Shown here one piece after another: positions 53,901 to 62,800 of a DNA stretch of 64,000 nt (position 1 is its first letter; each line of letters opens with the position of its first letter). The notes below the pieces were generated by a model. It saw nothing but the letters and a program-made list of their open reading frames with translations, searched no databases and was not told where the DNA came from. A program made the position numbers and the translations under genes. The stretch is from positions 1,051,754-1,115,753 of the forward strand of contig NZ_BDCR01000004.1 of assembly GCF_001618385.1 (NCBI RefSeq), read 5' to 3'. This DNA comes from Paludibacter jiangxiensis (lineage in GTDB: Bacteria > Bacteroidota > Bacteroidia > Bacteroidales > Paludibacteraceae).

Positions 53901-55833
53901 TAAAGGCATTCATTGTTGCCTGTGTTGTAGGAGGAATGCATGGCGTGATAACTGATGCGGATGATCCCGACAGGTTATAGCATGGTCCGGCGGAATTATA
54001 TTCGTATACAGTGAATGTATAGCTTGTTGAAGCAGCTAGATCTGTTATGTCAACACTGGAGCCCGCACCCTTATAAACAACAAAATTTCCACTCCCGGTT
54101 GTTGAGCCGGAGCCAAAGGAATTATTCGCTGTATATGAAATGCCACTGTATGGAGCAACGGCCGGAGCGCCGGTTAACCGTGCTACGACGATAACGCCTC
54201 CATTCCCGTTTCCTCTTGTCCAGTTTACAGTGAGAGAAGTGCCGGTGATGTTATTGGTAAATGTGCCAATGGTAGCCGGATTGGAAGGTTGAATACAGGG
54301 AGTTGTAACTGTAGAAGCTGAGCCGGGAAAAGTATAGCATGGTCCCGTGTTGTTAAATTCGTAAACAGTAAAGTCGTAAGATGTTGAGCTGGTTAAACCT
54401 GTGATGTTGACAGATGAACCAGGACCTGCATAAACCACATAGTTTCCTGTGCCGGTTGTTTGGCCTGAACCAAAGACGGAATTTGCCGTATATGTTGTTC
54501 CACTTGTCGGATCAATGCCAGGTGTGCCGGATATGCGGGCAACGACAATAACCCGGTTTCCGTTTCCTCTTGTCCAGTTGACTGTGAGGGATGTTCCGGT
54601 GGTGTTGTTGGTATATATTCCTATAGAAGCTTGATTGGCAGGAGCCGAGCATGTTGTGGTTACAGAGCCGGAGGAGCCGGGTGTAAGATAACAGTTGTTT
54701 GTAGTATTAAATTCGTAAACAGTAAAAGTGTAATCGGAAACAGAAGATAGATTATTGACTGTAACATTATTGCCAGTGCCGTTATATACCACATAGTTAC
54801 CGGATCCGGTAGTAGTATTTCCCGATCCAAAATTTGCGTTTGCAGTATAAGATGTGCCATTGACAGGATCGGCTGCTGTTGTGGAGGTTAATCGTGCAAC
54901 TACCAATATGCGACTCCCATCTCCTCTTGTCCAGTTGACGGTAACACTATTATTGCCAATAGAAGTGAATGAACCGATGATAGCTTGTGTCGTCGGAGTT
55001 ATACATATTGGTTTAAGAGCAATTAGAATAGCTCCGTTGCGGGAAGAATTTAAGATTGCAGCTGTACCGTCACCTGTATTTCCCCCCGTGCTTTTAAGTG
55101 CCCAGGCAGCACCCACCGAAACATGATTATTATTGTCGTTATCATACAATTCGGTTAGGTTTCCCGGAGAATTTGTGTGCCAGTTTGAATAGTTGTCAGG
55201 ACTGCTGCCAACCATTCCAAACATAATAATAGCGGCATTTGGAGTTGCGGTTATAATGCCGGTTGCCGTGATGTTATCGTCTTGATTGACAGTTATTGTT
55301 CCCAGATCAACATCGAAAGGTCCTCCTGCAGTACCGTCAACTTTATAGCCACCGGTTACATCAACGCCTGAAAATGCGACTATTGAACCGATTGCTTCGT
55401 TTGTATTAGCTCCTAAAGCAAAGGTATAGGTAATGGTCGAAATGTTCTCATCAGAAGCATCTGCAATACGGTATAAAACAGATCCCCGGCGTGCCGTTCC
55501 TCCGCCTAAGTCAGCGCCGGCGATGAGTGTCCATCCGGCAAGAGAAGGATCTTGAGTGTCATTGCCATTTTTTGAAATATTCACAATCATTACATCACCT
55601 GCTTTTATACCTGTGGGTTTAGCGATAGTGATAGATGTTGTGGTTGAAGTAGCTGTTGTAGCGGTGCCGCGTTGTGCGATTACGGCAAGGAGACTGTTTA
55701 TGGAAAAGAAAAACAATATTGTGGTAAGCGCAACAATCTTACGGGTGGCCCCTCTTTCTTTACATGATTGTGGAGGAGCTGTCTGTGATGTCCCTATATG
55801 CGCAAGAAGGATGTGGGTAAAAGTAGACTTCAT
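44977..55833 (-). CDS. Giant multidomain surface protein with T9SS type A sorting domain
   Basis: This 3618-residue protein has a hydrophobic export segment at about residues 33-52 after an unusually long N-terminus. An N-terminal domain is followed by six or seven fibronectin-III-like repeats ('SLTVNWTRGNG', about 270-870). Then come a GEVED domain (about 870-1020), an IPT/TIG domain (about 1021-1104) and five 'SSD.DNTFC.G' repeats (about 1110-1450). PKD/Ig-like repeats with 'TFSYSGSPYC' follow (about 1790-2140), then a carbohydrate-binding-like domain (about 2280-2470) and about seven Big_2-like repeats ('WSSSNTAIATVD', about 2560-3060). The C-terminal 80 residues ('SVYDMTGRLVEQV', 'LPVGIYIAKA', ending 'KRLIIRK') are a type A CTD. 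A surface adhesin or matrix protein is likely. Confidence 0.9.
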   Translation of the reverse strand: MKSTFTHILLAHIGTSQTAPPQSCKERGATRKIVALTTILFFFSINSLLAVIAQRGTATTATSTTTSITIAKPTGIKAGDVMIVNISKNGNDTQDPSLAGWTLIAGADLGGGTARRGSVLYRIADASDENISTITYTFALGANTNEAIGSIVAFSGVDVTGGYKVDGTAGGPFDVDLGTITVNQDDNITATGIITATPNAAIIMFGMVGSSPDNYSNWHTNSPGNLTELYDNDNNNHVSVGAAWALKSTGGNTGDGTAAILNSSRNGAILIALKPICITPTTQAIIGSFTSIGNNSVTVNWTRGDGSRILVVARLTSTTAADPVNGTSYTANANFGSGNTTTGSGNYVVYNGTGNNVTVNNLSSVSDYTFTVYEFNTTNNCYLTPGSSGSVTTTCSAPANQASIGIYTNNTTGTSLTVNWTRGNGNRVIVVARISGTPGIDPTSGTTYTANSVFGSGQTTGTGNYVVYAGPGSSVNITGLTSSTSYDFTVYEFNNTGPCYTFPGSASTVTTPCIQPSNPATIGTFTNNITGTSLTVNWTRGNGNGGVIVVARLTGAPAVAPYSGISYTANNSFGSGSTTGSGNFVVYKGAGSSVDITDLAASTSYTFTVYEYNSAGPCYNLSGSSASVITPCIPPTTQATMNAFTNIAATSLTVNWSRGSGTGGVIVVARLTSTTAVNPTSGISYTANSAFGAGNTTGTGNCVVYAGTGTSANITGLSASNSYTFTVYEFNSSDKCYLIPGASSGVITDCIPPSNQASIGAFTNNTTGTSLTVNWTRGNGTAGVIVVARVSSTTSVDPVSGTTYTANAAFGSGSTTGAGNFVVYRGNGTSVNVTGLTSNVNYTFTVYEYNTTGNCYNIPGSASAVSTPLIYCTPSATNFWGDGITRVVFNTIDNSSGANGYTDYTSTQSTTVSLGAAYNLSVYVNTAGNYTNSQKVWIDWNQDGVFYTIPGTPGGMGEEYDLGTATNVTSGISSLCPLTITVPPGATIGNIRMRISSKYNGYTTPCANGIDGEFEDYKIIITNSPPTITSFTPTSACAGSGAIITINGTNFVAGNTSVTINGTPAVPVTFISSTQITVPLPAAASGTGNIVVTVNGNSATSVSTFTVNTIPSPALTSSDADNTFCEGTSVTFTANGGTNYNFRVNGATVQNGPSNAYTTPSLTNGQIVDVVVTNASGCAATSTGTSNMVLAKPIPSLTSSDADNTFCAGTPVTFTASGGNMYDFRVDGVSVQNQASNSYTTTTLTNGQVVDVIVTNASGCASISISITNTVLATPLPSLTSSDPDNTFCAGTSVTFTAGGGSNYNFRVNGTTVQNSSSNKYTTSSLINGQIVDVIVTNASGCSAISAGITNTVIANPVPVLTSSDPDNTFCEGSAITFTASGGSMYNFRVNGISVQSGASSTYTTSALTNGQSVVVIASNASGCSTTSSTIINNVNAKPTAIISGTTSVCAGNSTNLTLALTGTAPWGITYTDGSNSEILNDITSTPTVINIAPTDTKTYTLTAVTDANCSGTYSGNPTVTVIPNLNTVTLTSDVTTTNQSVCISSPITTIAYSTTGYTDATFTGLPFGVTGDWNPVTNSITISGAPSMSGTFNYQILFSGGIGSCGAMTVPGTITVNALPIAIAGGSQNICPNGVAFITGTTASNGSILWTHNGAGALSDPTTLTPSYTVAPEDAGNTITLAMTVTNTTCPAATANYTLNVYPTPPVPTISGSSSVCANSVGNIYTTESGQDNYIWSVDGGTLTSGQSTNSVTITWNNPGSRSISVNYSDANGCMALNPVSYPVTVIPMPTASITYNGNPFCGSASDGQPVTLAGTEAYTGGSYTASPSGLTIDGVTGAINPQGSLPGTYTVTYTAAPANGCGSVSATTTVLITPVPSATINYIGNPFCKSIVSTQPVTRIGTTGGTYSSSPAGLTLNTITGEITPSTSNAGSYTTTYTIPASGGCDVFQTSKSITITAQPVATFSYSGSPYCSNASNPLPTFNGGGVAGKFTASPAGLIFNSSSTGEINIAASNPGTYTVTNTINPIGGCGAVTATNTVTITPLPIATFSYSGSPYCTNGTNPSPTLSSGAVAGTFTANSSGLSINATTGVVNLSASNPGTYTVTNTVTAAGGCSQVSAANTITITALPITTFSYAGSPYCADAANPLPIFSGGGTAGTFTASSAGLVVNPVTGEINISSSTAGTYTVTNTIPAANGCGAVTSTYSVTILPKPAITAEYCSPSSPKIKLRASGGGTYQWLAPNSGTSDNVDVDIAGVYGVTVTNGSCVQTVYSTVSDEMIVNGDFSNGNTGFICDYNYKQDVPGLVPARQGELYDDTGNNGYSITNNGQNVHINFWGADHTNNPSGNRNFMVVNGHGSLVVWKQGPLTVVPGTTYYFSAWATSLNSVGPFANLQFNINGSTNGMTQSSTGVLPARPENNNTAPWTRFYGFWTAPAGVTSATLSIVDLQTSAGGNDFGIDDISFGTLEPPPSTLLSAVGSDAQTVCINTRITDIKYSTYKASSAVVTGLPAGVTASAIISNTITISGIPTQSAVFSYTITLAGCGPDIIKIGTITVTPAASIASVTGTSPLCIGSSAPYSANSVVLSGGTGTWSSSNTAIATVDASGNVTGVNAGTCNIIYAISGGCGGVISSQKSVTINPNASIASVTGSNDPICIGSMTLFKATGVVTGGGTGAWSSSNTAIATVDGTGLVTGIAEGTCTITYTITGGCGGNVSKSKNVSVYPNTSIASVTGATPLCINSTAAYAANTVVLSGGTGAWSSSNTAVAIVDVTGLVTATGAGTCNITYTVTSGCGGTVSAQQTLTVNPNANAGVISGATPVCIGSTSQYTTSGTTGGTWTSTNTAIATVNSSTGVVTAVGAGSCNIVYTLTGVCGTALVSMKSITVNPNASIASVTGNTPLCINSTANYSANSVNLGGSGSGTWSSSNSAIATVDATGLVKGISAGTCNIIYTITGGCNSPVFAQQAVTIYPNASISSVSGNTPMCASETATYTASGVVLGGGSGAWSSSNTAVATVDPSTGVVTAISDGTCNISYKITGGCSGVKSAQQTLTVRAHEWTGTIDRAWEKDGNWCGKVPTASTDVRISASAPNQPLISAGITAVCRSITIDAGASVTIAAGLPSPLTAGGSLAVGNTITNKAGIAGLWIQSAPNSPNGTLIFHNLPSSPVLGTVEMYTKAYYDPAGPTGYKYKWQFFGIPLQGPVPPSPTCDGSYVRENDESQQTSSHTAVWTNASSLNSFRGYEITQTSPKTLYFQGQLTNSNYAYPITNSPSGAYPGNNILGNSYTAAIDIRNMTFGANTEAAVYLYNTGSFADWQSNSGGTVNGTNPGQYTASTPGTAGTGGIPIEIPSMQGFMVKCTTNSTFTFNYSWVKSNATVQRVKAFRTNGQPKIFTIIDVQGKRYGDRMWIFTDPLCSHTFNNGWDGRKFLGSGLTPQLYAVEPDGSYQIEAVDDMNNTYLGFKPGEDASYTLTFTHTANTNDRYPKGIYLIDLVSDKVTNISQSGSQYAFTTSSTDPEKRFKIVTSNTSVNNIPTDVPTISDKSGISVFNNDKIIFVTNHSSTSGQLSVYDMTGRLVEQVAFGAMEEKVVHTQLPVGIYIAKATTNTLEITKRLIIRK

Positions 55834-56475
55834 GTGCGATTAATTTTCTCTTTAGATTTTTAGAAGACAGACTTCCCGTAACGATTGCCGGCTGAGAGTG
55901 AGAAACAAGCGGTGCATCTCTTTTTTGCACTGAAAATGATTTTAACCGCAACCCGTTCTCTTTATTTAATGACTTGCTTGTTAGTCTGTGATGAAGGAGC
56001 GTCGGGTTGTTTGAGTCTTGTTCTCAAATATTTATTCCACCTGAATAACGCATTAATGTCAACGCTTTAGTTGCTAAAAGCATAAATTTTGCATAGATGT
56101 GCTTTTTGTCTTTGATTATTTTTCTGTTCTAATGCATTCTATATGAAAAATGGTGCATTCTGTGTTTGTTGTCAGGTACTTTAGTCTATATGTCGATTCA
56201 GAAACGTTTTCGTAAACCAATGTTTTTTTTGTCGGATATTTGCTTATTTAGGATTCAGATTTAATGAGGTCATCTTGACTTTTTATACTATTGCTCCTAC
56301 AGAGTTTTTAGTCCATGAAACTAATAATCAATACCTTCCGATAATCACCAGGAATTACTCCGAAAGGAGCATTTAAGCTTTGGAGAAGTGATATTATATA
56401 GCACAACAGGAGGCTTCTCTTTTCCCAAAGAGAAGCACTCCCTAACTTCCGCAGATCATTTTGTTGATTAAAATT
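55834..56475. other. Intergenic region with one strong hairpin
   Basis: Between two - strand genes, GCTTCTCTTT (56413-56422) pairs perfectly with AAAGAGAAGC (56427-56436) around a 4-nt loop. It lies about 40 bp downstream of the OmpA-like stop and is a likely transcription end, though no T run follows on the - strand. The promoter of the giant gene must lie in the rest, but I cannot point to a convincing box. Confidence 0.45.
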
Positions 56476-58707
56476 CTACTTGCATTGTTCGAAGAAATTG
56501 GCCGGAAGTATAGTTGGATCGAGCTGTTCTCCCGCTTTGAATTTATTCGGGTCGAAAGCTCCCGGTGTTTCTTTGTCTGAGCTGTAACTTAACACCTTAA
56601 TCTCTGTTCGACGATTAAGCTGATGATCTGCTTCACTGCACCAAACGCCGTTATCACAACGGTTTAGCAGTTGATGTTCTCCATAACCTTTTGCTATTAT
56701 TCGATTTTGGTTAATGCCCTTTGATACAATGTATGCAACAGCCGATCTGGCCCGCTTGTCAGACAGTGTGTCGTTGTAGCTGTAGGAACCGCGACAGTCT
56801 GTGTGGGCGCTGAGTTCTATGTCGATCGGATAGATTTTCATGATGGTAACCAGACTGTCAAGAATCGGACGTGCATCGGCGCGGATATTCCATTTGTCGA
56901 AATCGTAATGGATGTTGTCCAGTTTCCATTTCATGCCGATGGCAAACTTGTCGAGCAGCAAATCGCGTGGTGCCGGCTGAACCATTGTAGCTTTCGAGGG
57001 GTTAACCACCTGCATGGCGAGACAGTCGCAGTTGCAGTTTTGCTTCACTCCTTCGATGGCGTAATTGCACGGATTGGCAACAGCCTTCACAATTATATCG
57101 GACGGATGTTTGACTTCCATGCTGTATTTACCGTTAGCATCCGTTTTCAGCACATATACTTTTCGTTCTTTCGGGTCGAAAACAAAAACCGATACGTCGC
57201 TGATTGGCTGGAGCGTTCTTTTGTCTTTTACATAACCTTCTATCAGAGAAGAATAGATTTTCTTTTCGTAGTTGAATCCGAAGATATTGTCGTTGCCACC
57301 GATACGATCGGAGGTGAAAAATCCTGTTGAGGCGCTCGCTCCCTGTGTCCATCCGAAATCGTCGGTATTGCTGTTGATAGGATAGCTCAGGTGTTCCGAA
57401 CTATCATTTCCGGCAAGAAGGTCTTTCAACGGGATGCGGTAAATATCCAGTCCTCCCAGACCGGGACGTCCATCACTGCTGTAGTACAGGTAGCCGTCTT
57501 CGGTAATGGACGGGAACACTTCGTTTCCGGCAGTATTGATCACATCCAGTTTTTGGGGTTCGCCCCACGATTGAGAGCTGTCGTTTCTTTTGCTAACATA
57601 CAGGTCGTAACCACCTTTTCCGTTTGGCATATCACTGCTGAATACCAACAATGTTCCTTCCGGATTTACCGCAGGATGCATTGCCGAATACTGATTGGGA
57701 TCGCCAAATGGCAAAGCCTTGATGTTGGTTATCTTTTTGCCGTCGTATGATCCCTGCATCAGTCGGATACGGTTGATTTTATTCGCATCGGGGTGGTCAT
57801 AGTTGGCCGAGAAATAAATGGTATTGTTTTTGTCGATTGAAACACCGCCTGCATTGTAAGGCACATTGTCCAACCCTTCCACAAGAGAACCCACAAAAGT
57901 ATTTCCCTGCAGGTAATTGCGTGGAAAAGCTACCGATAAAGCGGGCGCAGAAGCCTTTGTATCTGCTCCTTCATAGACGCCCGCTATCCTCTTCTCTTTA
58001 GATTTGGTTGGTATTGCTGAAAGGTCAGTAATTTGTTTGCCGGTTAATGAGGATACCGGCTGAGTGCTCAATGTGTTCTTATCTACCTGCCACAGGCGCG
58101 AATAGTTTCCTCCGTCCCAGTCGAAAGCTCTTGTTTTGGATGCGTAAGGACGGTTGCTGCTGAATAATAATGTATTGCTGTTGAGTAGTGGTGCAAATTC
58201 CCTGTAGGGAGTGTTCATGTCCGGAAAACTCATTTGCCAGTCGGCGGAGTCTTTTTCCATTTCTGCCAGTTTGCCGGCATCCATGAAAGCTTCGGCTTTT
58301 TGTTCGAATCCCGGAATACCTTTGAGCCATTCGCCTGCTTTCTTGTATTGGTGGGCGCGTGCCGCAATCTCAGCCAAACGGATACGATCCGTATTGGAAA
58401 GAGAACCTGAATTTTTTGCGAGTAGGTGGTCGTATGCTTTTTTGCATTTATCGTACGATCTGGTTTGCCAGTAACAGTCAGCAAGTTTTGTCCAGTATAC
58501 CGGTGTTAAAACATTCCCCCTGGCAATACTCTTTTCGTAATAACCGGCAGCTAAAACATATTTTTTTGCCACATAAGCCGCATCACCCTGACTGATATCT
58601 GCAGTAATGTTCATTCCGCTTTGGGCAAACAAGGTAAAACTACCCATCGCCAGCAAAAGTAATAATGATGTCAATATGCGGTTGGATATTTGGGTAATAG
58701 TTTTCAT
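56476..58707 (-). CDS. OmpA-family protein with TPR and PD40 repeats (PorE-like)
   Basis: The ATG at 58707 gives 743 residues with a clean signal peptide ('MKTITQISNRILTSLLLLLA'); an ATG 18 codons upstream has no such logic. In order it has a TPR-like region ('AYVAKKYVLAAGYYEKSIAR'), a PD40/WD40-like propeller (about 110-460, 'FSSDMPNGKGGYDLYVSKR', 'YYSSDGRPGLGGLDIYRIP') and a carboxypeptidase-regulatory-like domain ('YVKDKRTLQPISDVSVFVF'). The C-terminal OmpA peptidoglycan-binding domain has 'IELSAHTDCRGSYSYNDTLS' and 'KGYGEHQLLNRC'. Similar proteins anchor type IX machinery to peptidoglycan. It follows the PorP/SprF gene. Confidence 0.9.
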   Translation of the reverse strand: MKTITQISNRILTSLLLLLAMGSFTLFAQSGMNITADISQGDAAYVAKKYVLAAGYYEKSIARGNVLTPVYWTKLADCYWQTRSYDKCKKAYDHLLAKNSGSLSNTDRIRLAEIAARAHQYKKAGEWLKGIPGFEQKAEAFMDAGKLAEMEKDSADWQMSFPDMNTPYREFAPLLNSNTLLFSSNRPYASKTRAFDWDGGNYSRLWQVDKNTLSTQPVSSLTGKQITDLSAIPTKSKEKRIAGVYEGADTKASAPALSVAFPRNYLQGNTFVGSLVEGLDNVPYNAGGVSIDKNNTIYFSANYDHPDANKINRIRLMQGSYDGKKITNIKALPFGDPNQYSAMHPAVNPEGTLLVFSSDMPNGKGGYDLYVSKRNDSSQSWGEPQKLDVINTAGNEVFPSITEDGYLYYSSDGRPGLGGLDIYRIPLKDLLAGNDSSEHLSYPINSNTDDFGWTQGASASTGFFTSDRIGGNDNIFGFNYEKKIYSSLIEGYVKDKRTLQPISDVSVFVFDPKERKVYVLKTDANGKYSMEVKHPSDIIVKAVANPCNYAIEGVKQNCNCDCLAMQVVNPSKATMVQPAPRDLLLDKFAIGMKWKLDNIHYDFDKWNIRADARPILDSLVTIMKIYPIDIELSAHTDCRGSYSYNDTLSDKRARSAVAYIVSKGINQNRIIAKGYGEHQLLNRCDNGVWCSEADHQLNRRTEIKVLSYSSDKETPGAFDPNKFKAGEQLDPTILPANFFEQCK

Positions 58708-58795
58708 AGTTGTGCTAATTATCTGGTTTATAAACTTGATCTGTATTACTTTGGCTTTCACCTATTTTAGGACGCATTATTATGACACGAGCCGG

Positions 58796-59731
58796 TTAGT
58801 AGTATCTGGGAGACTGAACTTCTTTGCTGGCTCCACCCAGTTCGAGTCTGAGCATAATTTCATGCGTTCCTTTGTTGTAACTTTTCAGATCGGAAATCGT
58901 ATAGTCGTATGAGTATCCGATACGCAGTTGCGGAAGTACCTGAAATTCCACCATGCCCACGAAAGCATCGCCTGTCCGGTAACTGACTCCCACACCCAGT
59001 ATATCATGGAACCACCCGTTGAGGTTAAAATCGTATTGAACGGTAGCCCCTTTTACGGCCTTGATCAAAACAGACGGTTTGAGTTTGATGACCGGTGAAA
59101 GCGTAAAGAGATAACCGCCGGTGAGAAAATAGTGATTGTTGGCTCCGAAACTCTTTTGGTTCAACTGGTTTTCGGCTTCTATTTTTGTGTGCAACAAGGC
59201 CGGAACAGAAAGACCAACATACCATTTTTCGGTGGCAAATAACATCCCGAATCCGGCAGTGGGCAACCATCCGCTCACATCGTTTTGCAACAGTGGATCG
59301 GTTTGATCCAGCGGATTGGTTTCTGAAAGGTTTGCCCTGTAGTTTAAAAGACCTCCGCTTACACCCAAAGACAGGAATGCGTCGTTGAAAGGAATACGGT
59401 GCGAATAGAATGCCTGTACGCCGGTTGTCTTTTCAATGCCCATTTGGTCATTGTAGACCTGCAGGCCAATGCCTTCATTGCTGCCTTCAATGCGTCTGTC
59501 CCATGTGATGGACCCGGTTCTGGGTGCTCCGGTAATACCTATCCACTGAGCCCGATACAAGGCTGTTATATTGTCAACTGCGCGATTACCTGTATAAGCC
59601 GGGTTAATATGGATCATATTGAACATGTATTGAGAATACATCGGCTCTTGTTGACCCTTCAGGGTGCCGCAAAGCAGCAGCAAACCTGTGGTAAGAATCA
59701 ATGATAATTTGGAAGTCAGAGTATGTAACAT
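58796..59731 (-). CDS. PorP/SprF family type IX outer-membrane protein
   Basis: This 311-residue outer-membrane barrel has a signal peptide (residues 1-26), then the family start 'QQEPMYSQYMFNMIHINPAY' with 'TGNRAVDNITALYRAQWIG'. Repeated amphipathic strands run to the end ('LRIGYSYDYTISDL', 'THEIMLRLELG'). SprF-type partners are needed for secretion or attachment of cargo with type B CTDs in Flavobacterium. Here the gene directly follows a CTD-B giant protein, so that pairing is very likely. Confidence 0.92.
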   Translation of the reverse strand: MLHTLTSKLSLILTTGLLLLCGTLKGQQEPMYSQYMFNMIHINPAYTGNRAVDNITALYRAQWIGITGAPRTGSITWDRRIEGSNEGIGLQVYNDQMGIEKTTGVQAFYSHRIPFNDAFLSLGVSGGLLNYRANLSETNPLDQTDPLLQNDVSGWLPTAGFGMLFATEKWYVGLSVPALLHTKIEAENQLNQKSFGANNHYFLTGGYLFTLSPVIKLKPSVLIKAVKGATVQYDFNLNGWFHDILGVGVSYRTGDAFVGMVEFQVLPQLRIGYSYDYTISDLKSYNKGTHEIMLRLELGGASKEVQSPRYY

Positions 59732-59849
59732 TGTCGTAAATTTTAATGGTTATTCATGCCTGTCTCTGCCATTTTCATAGTTAACGTTTCCCGGTATCGT
59801 GGAGTGCTTTCGTTTACTAAAAGACAACTCCACTTTGCCGGTATTGCTG

Positions 59850-62800
59850 TTAACGTCTCAATGTGATATAGCTTGCTAGTTTTTCAACCTTATTCGTTTC
59901 TGTATTGCGGATCACTATGATGTAATAATATGTTCCGCTTGGCAGATTCTGACCCAACAGATGTCCGCTGCCCTTACCGTCCCAGTCGTTTTGATAATCG
60001 TTGCTCTCGTAAACCTTATTACCCCAACGGTTGAAGACTTCCAGAGAGATAGTGATTCGTGAGGAGTGAATGATTGTGAATTTATCATTATGACCATCCT
60101 GGTTAGGCGTAAACGCATCCGGGATAATCAGAATCTCAGGTATCTCCGTCTTTGTCGGTCTCGGGAATGCACCTTCAGTGTTCGATGGGTCATCAGATAA
60201 GACATTGGAGATGGCTCCGGTAGTCCTGGACGATCCGTCAAGCACAGCCTGATTGTAGACTGTTCCAAAGAACCGGTTCAATGTGGTGTGCACTTCAATG
60301 GTGATCTCTTCCGTGCTGTTAGGTGCCACTGCACTGCCATCGAGCAATACGTTGGTGCGGGTAACGCCGTCAAAGAGCCCGTTTGCTTTCAACTTGCCGG
60401 TTGCCGTAATACCAACCACCCGGAATTCCATCGGACTTAAAATTACCCTGCTCAGGTCATCGGTAATATGTATCGAGGTAATTGAGTCAGTGGTTAATTT
60501 GTTGGTTACCGATATGGTGTATTTCCAGTTAACAGTGCCATCTCCGTTGTTTACCGGTGAGGTTGACCTCTTGTTGAAGGTCATCATATCTGTATATGGT
60601 CTCACCGTAATGGTTACCGTAGCCGTCGATGTCAGACCGTTGCTTGCAGCTATCGTATAGGTAAACGAGTCGGAACCTGTGTATCCGGTTGTCGGAGTGT
60701 AAACAATCTTGTCGTCTGTCGGATTGTTCGGCGTTCCGCCGTTATTTACCGTTACCGTTCCGTGAGCCGCGCTTGTGGCTGTGATTGCAGTGGTGGATGG
60801 TCCATCCGGGCCAAAGCTGTCATTGGACAATACGTTGATGGTTGTACTTGTATTCTGAATCATCGTCACATTGTCATTGACTGCAACAGGAGGATCAGAA
60901 ACCGAGGTGACAGTAATTGTCAACGTGCCGGAAGCTGTGCCACCATTGCCATCGCTGATGTTGTAAGTGATAACAGGAACAGAACCATTGTAGTTAGCCA
61001 TCGGAGTAAAGGTGTAGCTACCATTGGTATTGATAATTATTGTGCCAATACCTGTCATTGTAGCTGTAGCTCCGGCGCTATAAGCAGTACCTCCGATTGT
61101 AAATCCGGTCACTGTCAGCGGATCGCCATCCACATCGGCATCATTGGTCAGTACGTTATCGTTTAACGGAGTGTCTTCCGGTGTACTTTTCACATCTGCA
61201 TTGGCAACAGGATTGTCATTCGCTGCCGTTACCGTAATGTCGAGTGTTGAAGAAACAACAGCCGAACCATCAGTTGCACGATAGAAGACAGTCGGTACTT
61301 TTCCGTTGAAATTAAGAGCCGGTGTAAATGTGAATGCTCCATTGGCAGCAGCCACAAGAGTACCCGTTGAAGAGACGTTGACAGAAGCCGGCGTTGTGTA
61401 GACTTTTTCGCCTACAACGATGTTGGCTACCGAAAGCGGATCACCATCCACGTCAGAGTCATTTGCCAATACATTACCGCTTACCGGTGTGTCTTCCGGT
61501 GTGGTGTATACGTCAGGTCTGGCTACCGGTGCGTCATTGACCGCCGTTACCGTGATAATCAGTTTTGCAGAAGCTGTGCCGCCCACGCCGTCACTTATCA
61601 TGTAAGTGATAGCCGGAACTGTACCGTTGTAATTCAACGTCGGTACGAAGGTGAATCCGCCATTTGCATTGAGGGTCAGCGTCCCTTCTGCCGAAGTGGC
61701 TGTCCCCGGCGAATAAGTGGTACCATTCCATACAAAGCCTGTTACCGTGAGGACATTCGTTACGTCCGGATCGGTGTCGTTTGCGAGAACATTACCTGTA
61801 GCGGTTATGTCTTCCGGAGTTGATACATTATCATCAACTGCTATCGGCGGAACATTGCCGTAGATAACCGTGATCGCATATTCACAAACTGTCGTATTGC
61901 CGGATTTATCCGTTGCTGTCCATTTAATGTTGGTAAGGCCTACATTAAGTATCGCATTGTCAAGAGTCGTTCCGGAACCGGTTGTTGCGCCAGTCATGTC
62001 GTATGTCAACGAAGCAAGAGCATCATTGTCGGTTGCAGTTGCATCCCATCCTGTACCTTTAATGGTGTAGGTGTAAACGCCACTCTGAGAGGTGAAGCTT
62101 ACATTCTGACCTGTGAAACATTTTGTAAACAGCGGATTCTGATTATCCACCACTGTTATTGTTTGTTTGCACGAGGTGGTATTGCCACATTCATCGGTTG
62201 CCGTCCAGGTCACGGTGGTTGTTCCTATCGGATATTGACCGCTGGCATTCATCGTGTGGTTGAAATCGTTGCTGTACTTAACTTGACCACAATTGTCGGT
62301 TACAGTTGGTGATGCAATGGTAACCGTAGCAAAGTTCTTATCCACATCGACAAATACGGTTTGAGATGGAGGACAACTCAAAACCGGAGCGGTGGTATCC
62401 TGTACCTTGATCACCTGTGTCTTCGATGCACTGTTGTTGCAAGCATCGGTAGCTGTCCATGTACGAGTCAGAGTGTAGGTACTTGGGCAAACGCCGTCTG
62501 TACGGACTTCCTTGTAAGTAACCACAGGAGCTGCGTCGCAATTATCGGTAGCGGTCAGCGTTGCGGCCACAGGTACGGCATTGCATTCCACGGTAACGTC
62601 GGCAGGAGCTTCGCTCAAAATAGGAGCTTTTGTATCCTGAACCTTGATAACCTGTGTCTTCGATGCACTGTTACCGCAAGCGTCGGTAGCTGTCCATGTG
62701 CGGGTCAGGGAGTATGTGCTCGGGCAAACGCCGTCGGTACGTACTTCCTTGTAAGTTACCACGGGAGCTACATCACAATTATCGGTAGCAGTCAGCGTAG

